Of a stretch of 46,417 bases of DNA, positions 34,905 through 42,327 are shown piece after piece. Below the pieces are notes generated by a model, which did no database searches, was not told the origin of the DNA, and saw only the letters and a list, made by a program, of their open reading frames with translations. The stretch's first letter is position 1. Every line of letters begins with the position of its first letter. This stretch comes from Bradyrhizobium elkanii WSM2783 (lineage in GTDB: Bacteria; Pseudomonadota; Alphaproteobacteria; Rhizobiales; Xanthobacteraceae). The stretch lies in the NCBI RefSeq assembly GCF_000472865.1, contig NZ_AXAP01000065.1, positions 1 through 46,417 of the forward strand, in the 5' to 3' direction. A program made the position numbers and the translations under genes.

Positions 34905-35768
34905 ATGTCGTCTGGTTCGTTCGCGTCTGCTGATTCGAAGCGTCAACGCGCCCTTCCCGTTCCGAGGGCCATCGCCGACATGAAGACCTTTACTCCGGAC
35001 TCCTCGATCGTCTCCGACGTCATCCCTTCGGTGAATTTCGGCGAACGCGCCAACGACCGGCAGCCCGACATGATCGTGCTGCATTACACCGGCATGCCCG
35101 ACGTCGAGGGCGCCATCGCCCAGCTCTGCACCGCCGGCACCGAGGTCTCAGCACATTACATCGTGCTGGAGGATGGCCGCATCGTGCAGTGCGTGCCGGA
35201 GAGCAAGCGCGCCTGGCATGCCGGCGTCTCCTGCTGGGCCGGCGAAGAGGACATCAATTCCTGCTCGATCGGCATCGAGATCATCAACCGCGGCCATGAC
35301 TGGGGCTATCCGGATTATCCGCTGCGCCAGATCGCAGCGGTGATCGCGCTGTGCCGCGGCATCATGCTCCGCCGCAACGTGCCTTCGTATCGCGTGCTCG
35401 CTCATTCCGACGTGGCGCCGGCGCGCAAGAAGGACCCCGGCGAAAAATTCCCGTGGCATTCGCTGGCCAATTCCGGCGTCGGGCATTGGGTTCAGCCGGC
35501 GCCGATCGTACGCGGGGAGACGCTCCAGCTCGGCGCGATCAACGATAACGTCACCAACATGCAGCAGGCATTCGCCCGCTACGGCTACAACATCCCGACC
35601 AACGGCAAGTTCGACGGCCCCACCATGGAAGTCGTCACCGCCTTCCAGCGCCATTTCCGCCAGGAGCGCGTCGACGGCATCGTCGATCGCTCGACCATGA
35701 CCACATTGCATGCGCTGCTGGAGAGCCTGCCGCCGGAAGCGACCGCGACAGTGGTTGCGGAGAAGTAG
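34905..35768 (+). CDS. N-acetylmuramoyl-L-alanine amidase with PG-binding domain
   Basis: Cleaves the MurNAc-L-Ala bond of muropeptides or peptidoglycan. The 287-aa protein has an Amidase_2 domain (about 50-195) with the zinc ligands in IVLHYTGM and YRVLAHSDVAPARKKDPG and the family segment AWHAGVSCWAGEEDINSCSIGIEI, followed by a peptidoglycan_binding_1 domain (about 205-275, MQQAFARYGYNIPTNGKFDG). This is the AmiD/AmpD-type layout. No clear signal peptide is seen, so cytoplasmic recycling or non-classical export is undecided. The start at 34905 is preferred to TTG 34887; ATG 34980 is also possible. Divergent from the dcw cluster. Confidence 0.9.
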   Translation: MSSGSFASADSKRQRALPVPRAIADMKTFTPDSSIVSDVIPSVNFGERANDRQPDMIVLHYTGMPDVEGAIAQLCTAGTEVSAHYIVLEDGRIVQCVPESKRAWHAGVSCWAGEEDINSCSIGIEIINRGHDWGYPDYPLRQIAAVIALCRGIMLRRNVPSYRVLAHSDVAPARKKDPGEKFPWHSLANSGVGHWVQPAPIVRGETLQLGAINDNVTNMQQAFARYGYNIPTNGKFDGPTMEVVTAFQRHFRQERVDGIVDRSTMTTLHALLESLPPEATATVVAEK

Positions 35769-35787
35769 GCGAGTCTTTTTCGTCGCC

Positions 35788-35868
35788 GTCATGCCCGGGC
35801 TTCTTCTGGGCATCCACGCGTTCTTCGCGCGTAAGGACGTAGATGGCCGGGACAAGCCCGGCCATGAC
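35788..35868. repeat. Extragenic palindrome, family 1
   Basis: Starts GTCATGCCCGGGCTTC and ends CAAGCCCGGCCATGAC, 81 bp. The interior is diverged (CATCCACGCG, then ACGTAGATGG). It lies between two convergent genes, 19 bp after the amidase stop and two bases from the ECF sigma stop codon (35871). Confidence 0.85.
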
Positions 35869-35870
35869 GA

Positions 35871-37109
35871 CTACTGCTCCATCTCCGCGATGCGCCGCGC
35901 ATAGAGCCGGCGCAGCGGCTCCAGTTGCGTCGCGGCGGTTGCCGCCCGATACGCTTGGCGCGCGGCGTCGGTGCGCCCGAGGCGGCGCAGCAGATCGGCG
36001 CGGACAGCCGGCAGCAATTCGTAACCCTTGAGGCTGCCGCGCGCTTCCAGCGCGTCGATCAAATCGAGCGCACGCGCCGGGCCGTCGACCATCGACACCG
36101 CCGCGGCATGGTTCAGCTCGATCACCGGTGACGGGCTGATGCGGAGCAGCACTTCATAGAGGCCGGCGATCTGCGGCCAGTCGGTGTCATTATAACTCGG
36201 CGCACGGGCATGCAGCGCCGCGATTGCGGCCTGCACTGTGTAGGATTGCGGCCGGCCGGGCATGCGCAGCGCTTCCTCCACCAATCGCAGGCCTTCGGCG
36301 ATCTGGCTGATGTCCCACAGCGAGCGATCCTGCTCCTCCAACAGCACGATGTCGCCGCCTGCGGTTTCGCGGCCGGCGCGGCGCGCGTCGTGCAGCAGCA
36401 TCAATGCCAAGAGCCCCTTGATCTCGCCGCGGGCAGGCATCAGTGCATCGATCAGCCGCGCCAGCCGGATCGCCTCGCGCGCCAGATCCGGGCGCATCAG
36501 GTCCTCGCCGGAGGTCGCCACATAGCCTTCGGTGAAGACGAGATAGATCACCGCCAGCACGCCGCGCAGCCTCGGCTCCAGCGCCTCGCGCGCCGGCACC
36601 TCATAGGGAATGCCGGCGAGGCGAATCTTCTGCTTCGCGCGCAAGAGCCGCTGCGCCATCGCGTCCTCGCTGACGAGGAACGCGCGCGCGACCTGGGCCG
36701 CCGAGAGGCCGCAAACCGTGCGCAGCGTCAGCGCGACCTGCACCTCGTCGGCAAACGACGGATGACAGCAGGTGAAGATCAACCGCAGCATGTCGTCGTC
36801 GAGCGTGGCATCGACGAGCTCGGAGGGAGCGGACGCGTTGAGCAGAAGTTCGTGCGTCAGCTCCTGCTGCTTGCCGCGGAAGACGGCGTTGCGGCGGATG
36901 CGATCGATCGCCTTGTTGCGGCCGACATTGACCAGCCAGGCCCGCGGGTTCTGCGGCAGTTCGCCCGCATACCAACGCTCCAGCGCCACCGCGAACGCCT
37001 CCTGCAGCGCGTCCTCCGCAAGATCGAAATCGCCGACGAGGCGGATCAGCGTCGCCAGCGCCCGGCTCGCCTCGTCGCGGAAGATCTTTTCGATCTGGGT
37101 TGGAGTCAT
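35871..37109 (-). CDS. ECF42-type RNA polymerase sigma factor
   Basis: The 412-aa protein has an N-terminal sigma-2 region (about 8-80, GDFDLAEDALQEAFAVALERW and NPRAWLVNVGRNKAIDRIRR), a sigma-4 region (about 120-170, SAAQVARAFLVSEDAMAQRL) and a long TPR-like C-terminal extension (about 180-412). This architecture, with a DGPF-domain partner gene just upstream, defines the ECF42 group; these lack a classical anti-sigma factor and the C-terminal extension is thought to control activity. The YCII/DGPF gene at 37254-37604 is on the same strand with a palindrome between. The ATG has little ribosome binding site. Confidence 0.9.
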   Translation of the reverse strand: MTPTQIEKIFRDEASRALATLIRLVGDFDLAEDALQEAFAVALERWYAGELPQNPRAWLVNVGRNKAIDRIRRNAVFRGKQQELTHELLLNASAPSELVDATLDDDMLRLIFTCCHPSFADEVQVALTLRTVCGLSAAQVARAFLVSEDAMAQRLLRAKQKIRLAGIPYEVPAREALEPRLRGVLAVIYLVFTEGYVATSGEDLMRPDLAREAIRLARLIDALMPARGEIKGLLALMLLHDARRAGRETAGGDIVLLEEQDRSLWDISQIAEGLRLVEEALRMPGRPQSYTVQAAIAALHARAPSYNDTDWPQIAGLYEVLLRISPSPVIELNHAAAVSMVDGPARALDLIDALEARGSLKGYELLPAVRADLLRRLGRTDAARQAYRAATAATQLEPLRRLYARRIAEMEQ

Positions 37110-37132
37110 ATGGTCGTGCCACCTGCTCCGCT

Positions 37133-37238
37133 GTCATTCCGGGGCATCGCGAAGCGATGAGCCCGGAATCCATTGCACCTCCGCGCTGGCGGGGCGATGG
37201 ATTCCGGGCCTGCGCCTTACGGCGCATCCCGGAATGAC
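37133..37238. repeat. Extragenic palindrome, family 2
   Basis: Starts GTCATTCCGGGGCATCGCGA, has GGAATCCAT and ATGGATTCC inner blocks, and ends CATCCCGGAATGAC, 106 bp. It fills most of the 144-bp gap between the DGPF gene and the ECF sigma gene, 15 bp after the DGPF stop codon. Confidence 0.85.
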
Positions 37239-37253
37239 GCTACTGAAAGACCG

Positions 37254-37604
37254 TCAATCATACACCCAGATCGGCCTCACCTCGATCGCGCCGAGCCTCG
37301 CACTCGGGATGCGCGCGGCGATCGCGAGCGCCGTGTCGAGGTCCTTGGCTTCGATCAGATAGTAGCCGCCGAGTTGCTCGCGCGTCTCCGCGAACGGGCC
37401 ATCCGTCGTCAGCGTCTTGCCGTCGCGCACGCGCACCGTGGTCGCGGTCGTCGTCGGCCGCAGCCGGTCGCCGGCCTTGAAATTGCCGCTCTGGATGATG
37501 GACTGGGTGAACTTGCCGTATTCCTCCATCATCTTCTGACTCGTTGCCGCGTCGAGTTTCGCGTACTCGACCTCATTCTGGTAGATCATCAACAGATACT
37601 GCAT
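37254..37604 (-). CDS. YCII/DGPF-domain protein, ECF42 partner
   Basis: A 116-aa single-domain protein opening MQYLLMIYQNEVEYAKLD with the DGPF motif (TTDGPFAETREQLGGYYLIEA, about 67-86). This is the YCII-related domain family, whose biochemical role is unclear. The gene regularly accompanies ECF42 sigma factors and is often in their regulon. AAAGGAG lies eight bases before the ATG. It stands immediately upstream of the sigma gene on the same strand, so the two are probably one unit, interrupted by a 106-bp palindrome. It diverges from rnpB. Confidence 0.9.
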   Translation of the reverse strand: MQYLLMIYQNEVEYAKLDAATSQKMMEEYGKFTQSIIQSGNFKAGDRLRPTTTATTVRVRDGKTLTTDGPFAETREQLGGYYLIEAKDLDTALAIAARIPSARLGAIEVRPIWVYD

Positions 37605-37718
37605 CGCGAAGTCTCCTTTTCATCGGCTGGATCGCCGACATCCAGTCGAGCGGGGCCGACGCAAAACGACATCTTCAGGATAGTTTATTTTAGTGAGGTT
37701 CCGCAGGCCGCTTTCGCC

Positions 37719-37747
37719 TTGACCTTGCGGCCACAAACCCCCATGCC
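37719..37747 (+). promoter_or_regulatory. Candidate rnpB promoter
   Basis: TTGACC (37719-37724) is a good -35 hexamer; a poor GC-rich -10 (CATGCC, 37742-37747) follows after 17 bases, and the RNA start is expected at about 37753-37756. The spacing is right, the -10 is weak. Confidence 0.4.
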
Positions 37748-37752
37748 TACTG

Positions 37753-38178
37753 GCGTCAGTCGGCCGGACGGCCGCTCCCGCAAGCGCCGAAAGGCCGCGG
37801 GGGAGGAAAGTCCGGGCTCCATCGACATGCGGTGCCGGATAACGTCCGGCGGGGGCAACCCCAGGGAAAGTGCCACAGAGAACGAACCGCCCGCCTTCGC
37901 CCTTCGGGGCCGGCGCGGCAAGGGTGAAAAGGTGCGGTAAGAGCGCACCGCGTTTCCGGCAACGGAGACGGCATGGCAAACCCCACCGGGAGCAAAACCG
38001 AATAGGGACGGCACCGCAGGCTGTTCGCGCAAGCGATAACGCTGCAGGGCGATGTCAGGCCCGCCGTCCGGGTAGGTTGCTCGAGGCCGTCTGCAAAGGC
38101 GGTCCCAGAGGAATGGCCGTCACGTACCATTCGCGAGAATGGTGCCCTACAGAACCCGGCTTACAGGCCGGCTGATGT
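37753..38178 (+). ncRNA. rnpB: RNase P RNA, bacterial class A
   Basis: The catalytic RNA of RNase P, which removes tRNA 5' leaders. The conserved cores are visible in order: GAGGAAAGTCCGGGCTCC (37803-37820), CCACAGAGAACGA (around 37873), the central GGTAAGAGCGCACCG, GAAACC-like linkers, CGGGTAGG (near 38070) and the 3' CCTACAGAACCCGGCTTAC (38146-38164). Helix P1 closes with TCAGTCGGCC (37756-37765) pairing with GGCCGGCTGA (38166-38175). The length of about 425 nt is normal for alphaproteobacteria. Protein-length frames crossing this region are shadows of RNA structure. Confidence 0.97.
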
Positions 38179-38181
38179 TCT

Positions 38182-38230
38182 AAAGCGTTTTCAAGCGAAG
38201 TGGGTTTCCGGTTCGCGTGAAGAAAACGCC
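38182..38230. repeat. Extragenic inverted repeat downstream of rnpB
   Basis: GCGTTTTC (38185-38192) and GAAAACGC (38222-38229) are perfect 8-bp arms, with an inner GCGAA / TTCGC pair. It lies a few bases after the RNase P RNA 3' end and may help define it. It resembles a small dispersed repeat more than a rho-independent terminator. Confidence 0.6.
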
Positions 38231-38246
38231 TCTTGGTGGACCAAAT

Positions 38247-38286
38247 GAGGGGTTCGGCGCAACACGCCGGACCCCTCGCCATTTTT
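38247..38286 (+). terminator. rnpB terminator
   Basis: GAGGGGTTCGGCG (38247-38259) and CGCCGGACCCCTC (38265-38277) pair over 13 bp with one wobble and a 5-base loop; GCCATTTTT follows. The position 70-110 bp after the RNA 3' end fits a terminator for rnpB or its precursor. Confidence 0.8.
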
Positions 38287-38378
38287 GGGGCGCCGTGAAA
38301 TGACGTCGCGAGTTACGGCCATGGTACCTACCGGGCTCGTCGTATAAACGTCGGGCCAATGACAATGAGAACAAGACG

Positions 38379-39125
38379 ATGATGGGCGGATTCGCCCTGG
38401 CGGTGCTGTTTGGCGGCGCGTTGGCCGGGGGCTTCGTATCCGGCCTTGCCGGCTTCGGCACCGCGCTGATGGCGCTGGGGATCTGGCTTTACGTAGCGCC
38501 GCCTGCGGTTGCCGTGCCTTTGGTCCTGATCTGCTCGGTCGTCGGCCAGCTCACGACCCTGCCCTCGATCTGGCGCTCGATCGATTTCAAGCTGGTCTGG
38601 CCGTTTGTGGTCGGCGGGCTCGCCGGCGTGCCGCTCGGCACGCTGCTGATCGCCCATGCCGATCCCAACACCTTCAAGCTGACGATCGGCGTGTTTCTGC
38701 TGGTCTTTCCCACCGCGCTCTATTTTCAGCGCAGGCCAATGGCGATCAAGTTTGGCGGCAAGCCGTTCGACGGCGCCATCGGATTTGCCGGCGGCATCCT
38801 TGGCGGCCTGGCCGGCCTCTCCGGCCCGCTACCGATTCTCTGGGCCAGCGTGCGTGGCTGGACCAAGGAGCAGCGGCGCGGGATTTTCCAGAGCTTCAAC
38901 TTCACGGTGCTGGCGACGGCGCTGGTGCTTCAGGCATTCGCCGGCTTCGTCACCAGGGAAGTCCTCGGGCTCGCTGTCGTGACCTTTCCGGCGACGGTGG
39001 CCGGCGCATGGCTCGGCGCGCGAATCTATCACGCGCTGAGCGACCGGAATTTCACAAACATCGTGCTCGGGCTTTTGTTTCTCTCCGGCATCGGGCTGGT
39101 GTGGAGCGGAATTGCTCCGAGATAG
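38379..39125 (+). CDS. TauE/SafE family permease
   Basis: A 248-aa inner membrane protein with about eight hydrophobic segments. It has the two-fold repeat of the TauE/SafE (DUF81) sulfite-exporter family, including the opening GALAGGFVSGLAGFGTALMAL and its C-terminal counterpart GFAGGILGGLAGLSGPLPI. The substrate is not known; relatives move sulfite, sulfoacetate or other organic anions. No sulfur genes are next to it. The ATG at 38379 has only a weak purine stretch ahead. It is followed 73 bp later by an EamA permease on the same strand. Confidence 0.88.
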   Translation: MMGGFALAVLFGGALAGGFVSGLAGFGTALMALGIWLYVAPPAVAVPLVLICSVVGQLTTLPSIWRSIDFKLVWPFVVGGLAGVPLGTLLIAHADPNTFKLTIGVFLLVFPTALYFQRRPMAIKFGGKPFDGAIGFAGGILGGLAGLSGPLPILWASVRGWTKEQRRGIFQSFNFTVLATALVLQAFAGFVTREVLGLAVVTFPATVAGAWLGARIYHALSDRNFTNIVLGLLFLSGIGLVWSGIAPR

Positions 39126-39198
39126 CGTGCGCATGGCTGCCATATGCACCGAGTAGATTGCTGTACGCGGGGCAGTGAACCCGCTATCCACGCCTATC

Positions 39199-40134
39199 AT
39201 GTCGTCATCCTCCTCGCGCGAACGTTTCGGCCTGTTGCTGGGCTTCATCGGCATGGCGATCTTCGGCGGCACGCTGCCGGCGACGCGGCTTGCCGTCGCG
39301 GAAATTGATCCGATTGCCCTGACCGCGATCCGCACCGCAATCGCCGGTCTATGCTCGCTCGCGCTCCTGCTCGTGTTGCGGCGGCCGCTGCCGCGGCGGG
39401 CGCTATGGCCGCAGCTTGCGCTGGTGATGCTGTGCGTCGCCATCCTGTTTCCACTGCTGATGGCCGAGGGCATGCAGCGGGTTGACGCCTCCCATGGCGG
39501 CGTCGTGCTCGGCGTGCTGCCGATCGCGACCGCGCTGGTGGCGGTCGCCATCACCCACGAGCGGCCGCGGCCCTTGTTCTGGGTCGCCGCTGTCGTCGGC
39601 GCCGCGCTCGTGATCGCCTTTGCGCTGCGTGACGGCGGCGGCACGCTGTCGACGGGCGACCTCTTCCTGTTCGCCTCCGTTGCGGTTTCCGCCGTTGGCT
39701 ATGCCTTCTCCGGACGGCTCACCGCGGAGATGCCGGGCTGGGAAGTCATCAGTTGGGTGCTGGTGATTGCGTTGCCGTTCGCGCTGCCGGCGGCGGCGCT
39801 GACGATGCCGGCCGATCCGATGCACATTTCGCTGAAGCCCTGGCTTGGCCTGCTCTACGTCGCGCTGTTCTCGCAATGGATCGGCTTCTTCGCCTGGAAT
39901 GCCGGCATGGCGATGGGCGGGATCGCGCGGGTCTCGCAGGTGCAATTGTTGCAGCCCTTCGTCACCTTCGTGCTCGCCTCGCTGTTCAATGGCGAGACGA
40001 TCACTTGGCAGGTCGTGCTGTTCGCCGCCGCCGTGGTGGCGACGGTCGCGATCAGCGCGCGCACGCGGGGGCGAAAGGCTGTCGTTCCGGGGCGGCGCAA
40101 AGCGCCGAACTATGGTGCGCACTTGCGCACCTGA
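39199..40134 (+). CDS. EamA/DMT-family permease
   Basis: A ten-segment drug/metabolite transporter with two EamA repeats (about residues 10-130 and 145-285), including ATRLAVAEIDPIALTAIRTA and GIARVSQVQLLQPFVTFVLA. The substrate is unknown. ATG 39199 is chosen; GTG 39175 would add eight residues. The last codons and the stop are unusual: from 40081 on the frame reads through a family 2 palindrome, giving the tail VVPGRRKAPNYGAHLRT, which is repeat-derived and not part of the fold. The ancestral protein therefore probably ended close to residue 294. Confidence 0.88.
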   Translation: MSSSSSRERFGLLLGFIGMAIFGGTLPATRLAVAEIDPIALTAIRTAIAGLCSLALLLVLRRPLPRRALWPQLALVMLCVAILFPLLMAEGMQRVDASHGGVVLGVLPIATALVAVAITHERPRPLFWVAAVVGAALVIAFALRDGGGTLSTGDLFLFASVAVSAVGYAFSGRLTAEMPGWEVISWVLVIALPFALPAAALTMPADPMHISLKPWLGLLYVALFSQWIGFFAWNAGMAMGGIARVSQVQLLQPFVTFVLASLFNGETITWQVVLFAAAVVATVAISARTRGRKAVVPGRRKAPNYGAHLRT

Positions 40135-40201
40135 GAACCTCGAGATTCTCAGATGCGCAATTGCGCATCGTAGTTCGCGCTCACGCGCGCCACGGAATGA
40201 C
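40081..40201. repeat. Extragenic palindrome, family 2, overlapping a gene end
   Basis: Starts GTCGTTCCGGGGCGGCGC and ends with CACGGAATGAC, 121 bp. The interior holds GGTGCGCACTTGCGCACC, CTCGAGATTCTCAG and ATGCGCAATTGCGCAT hairpins. The first 54 bp are translated as the tail of the EamA permease. Its other end is five bases from the stop of the convergent ABC transporter gene. Confidence 0.88.
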
Positions 40202-40206
40202 GGCGA

Positions 40207-42009
40207 CTACTCCGCCGCGGAGACCTCGTCGAACTCCATCGCCTGCCGCTCGAACAGGCTGCGATAGATGCCGCCCGGCCGCGCGGTCAGCGCGGCATGG
40301 GTGCCCTGCTCGACGATCTCGCCGCGATCGAACACCAGGATGCGGTCGAGGCCGCGCACCGTCGACAGCCGGTGCGCGATCACGATCGAGGTGCGGCCCT
40401 TCATCAGTCGTTCCATCGCCTCCTGAATCAGCGCCTCTGATTCCGAATCCAGGCTCGAGGTCGCCTCGTCCAGGATCAGGATCGGCGCATCGGCGAGGAA
40501 CGCGCGCGCCAACGCGACGCGCTGCCGCTCGCCGCCGGACAGTTTGACGCCGCGCTCGCCGACCAGCGTGCCGTAGCCCTTCGGCAATCGCATGATGAAG
40601 TCGTGCGCATTGGCAAGCCGCGCCGCCTGCTCGTTCGCCGCCATGCTGGCGCCGGGCCGGCCATAGGCGATGTTCTCGGCCAACGAACGGTGGAACAGGA
40701 TCGGCTCCTGCTGCACGATCGCGATCTGGCTGCGCAGCGATTGCTGCGTCGCGTGAGCGATATCCTGGCCGTCGATCAGGATCCGTCCGCCCGAGACGTC
40801 GTAGAGCCGCTGCACCAGTTTCACGAACGTGGTCTTGCCCGAGCCGGACCTGCCGACCAGGCCGACCCGCTCGCCGGCGCGGATATCGATCGACAGCGCA
40901 TCATAGAGCGGCGTGCGATGGCCGCCGTAGAGGAAGGTAACGTTGTCGAAGGTGATCCTTCCGCCCTGGACGTCGATCGTCTTTGCGTCAGGCGCATCGA
41001 CGATGCCGAGCGGCTCGCCATGGATGGTGACGAGCTCCTCCATGTCGTTGACCGAACGCTGCAGGTTGTTGATGTGCATGCCGACGTCGCGCAAGTAGGC
41101 GTGGATGACGTAGTAGCTCGTCAGCACATAGGTGACGTCGCCCGGCGAGGCGCGGCCGGCAAGCCACAGCAGGATGGCGCCGCCGATCACCGACGCGCGG
41201 AAGCACAAGAGCACGACGAGCTGCGCCATATTGGTCGCATTGTAGCGCAGCCAGGTGCGCAGCACCCGCCTGCGCCAGCGGGCGATGACACCGGCAAGCC
41301 GCACATCCTCGCGCGCTTCCGCGCCGAACGATTTCACCACCGCGTTGCAGGTGAGCGCGTCCGCCAGCGTGCCGCCGACCTTGGTGTCCCAGGCGTTGGA
41401 GACGCGCGCGGCCGGAGCAATATAGTTCACCGAGAGCACGATGGTCATCGCGACATAGACCACCGCGCCGACACCGATCACGGCGCCGAGCACGGGCCAG
41501 TGCAATCCGAGCAGGATCATCGAGCCGACCAGCACCATCAGCGACGGCAACAGCGCCATCAGGACGGTATCGTTGAGCAGGTCGATCGCCCACATGCCGC
41601 GGGTGATCTTGCGCACGGTCGAGCCGGCGAACGAATTGGCGTGCCAGTCGGTCGAGAACCGCTGCACCCGCGCGAACGCCTCGCGCGCCACATCCGACAT
41701 CGTCGTCAGCGTGAACGGCACGATCGCCTGCAACCCCATAAACCGCAGGATAATCGACAACAGGCCGAGCGCGACGATACCGCCGAACGCGATCAGCGCC
41801 GCATGTCGCGCCGCCTGGTCCGAAGTGCCAAGCGTAAGCGCATCGACCAGATGGCCGGAATAGACCGGCATGAAAAGGTCGGCCACAGTGGCGCCGAGAA
41901 AGCCGACCAAGACGGTCGTGGCGCGATAGGGCTGCCTCAGCCAGTGGCGGAATACAAACGGGATCACGACGCGGATCGCGGCGGGACGTTTGCTAGTCGA
42001 AAGAGTCAT
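40207..42009 (-). CDS. ABC half-transporter, ATP-binding/permease fusion
   Basis: A 600-aa exporter-type half-transporter with an N-terminal six-helix membrane domain (about 25-320) and a C-terminal ATPase domain. In the ATPase domain the Walker A is GLVGRSGSGKTTFV, the Q-loop IAIVQQEPILFHR, the signature KLSGGERQR, Walker B ILILDEATSSLD and the switch His in IAHRLSTVRG. It should act as a homodimer in the inner membrane. The substrate is unknown; lipid, peptide and drug exporters share this shape. The ATG at 42009 (MTLSTSKRPAAIRVVIPFVF) is preferred to a TTG at 42072. Convergent with the EamA gene. Confidence 0.9.
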   Translation of the reverse strand: MTLSTSKRPAAIRVVIPFVFRHWLRQPYRATTVLVGFLGATVADLFMPVYSGHLVDALTLGTSDQAARHAALIAFGGIVALGLLSIILRFMGLQAIVPFTLTTMSDVAREAFARVQRFSTDWHANSFAGSTVRKITRGMWAIDLLNDTVLMALLPSLMVLVGSMILLGLHWPVLGAVIGVGAVVYVAMTIVLSVNYIAPAARVSNAWDTKVGGTLADALTCNAVVKSFGAEAREDVRLAGVIARWRRRVLRTWLRYNATNMAQLVVLLCFRASVIGGAILLWLAGRASPGDVTYVLTSYYVIHAYLRDVGMHINNLQRSVNDMEELVTIHGEPLGIVDAPDAKTIDVQGGRITFDNVTFLYGGHRTPLYDALSIDIRAGERVGLVGRSGSGKTTFVKLVQRLYDVSGGRILIDGQDIAHATQQSLRSQIAIVQQEPILFHRSLAENIAYGRPGASMAANEQAARLANAHDFIMRLPKGYGTLVGERGVKLSGGERQRVALARAFLADAPILILDEATSSLDSESEALIQEAMERLMKGRTSIVIAHRLSTVRGLDRILVFDRGEIVEQGTHAALTARPGGIYRSLFERQAMEFDEVSAAE

Positions 42010-42327
42010 GGCGCAATCCAGCCGCGCTCGCGCGCAGGCCGGCTCCATCTGAATTGACGCGCGACGGCGCAAAAGCGCGCGAGGCGGATGTCGTTGAAAG
42101 ATCGGTAAGTTGTTGGAAGGCTTGGAGGACCGGGACGTCAGCCCCGGTCAGAACTGGTGGTCAATGGCGCGACCGAATATCCAGCACAAGCATCGAACGG
42201 GGGCGTGCGATCTGCGAATAAGCCAAAATCATGCAAATCTCCCCGGTTCGAGCGACGATGTGTTGCTTATAAATGCGTCACGCCTGATTTGCAAGATGAC
42301 AAAGCCGTGAGCGCATCTCTTCGCGGC
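42010..42327. other. emrB-ABC transporter gap
   Basis: No gene is supported. It contains a near-consensus minus-strand promoter (42266-42294) that points to the ABC transporter gene. A 67-codon plus frame starting near 42110 has no ribosome binding site or homologous look and is not accepted. Confidence 0.5.
42266..42294 (-). promoter_or_regulatory. Candidate sigma-70 promoter for the ABC transporter
   Basis: On the minus strand TTGCAA, a 17-base spacer and TATAAG match the sigma-70 consensus well for a high-GC organism. The site lies 34 bp after the emrB stop codon and about 255 bp before the ABC start, so it separates the two transcripts. Confidence 0.5.

Noticed and set aside
37620..38282. 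Several 75-124 codon frames over rnpB
   Set aside because: They cover the folded RNase P RNA, whose conserved cores are unmistakable.
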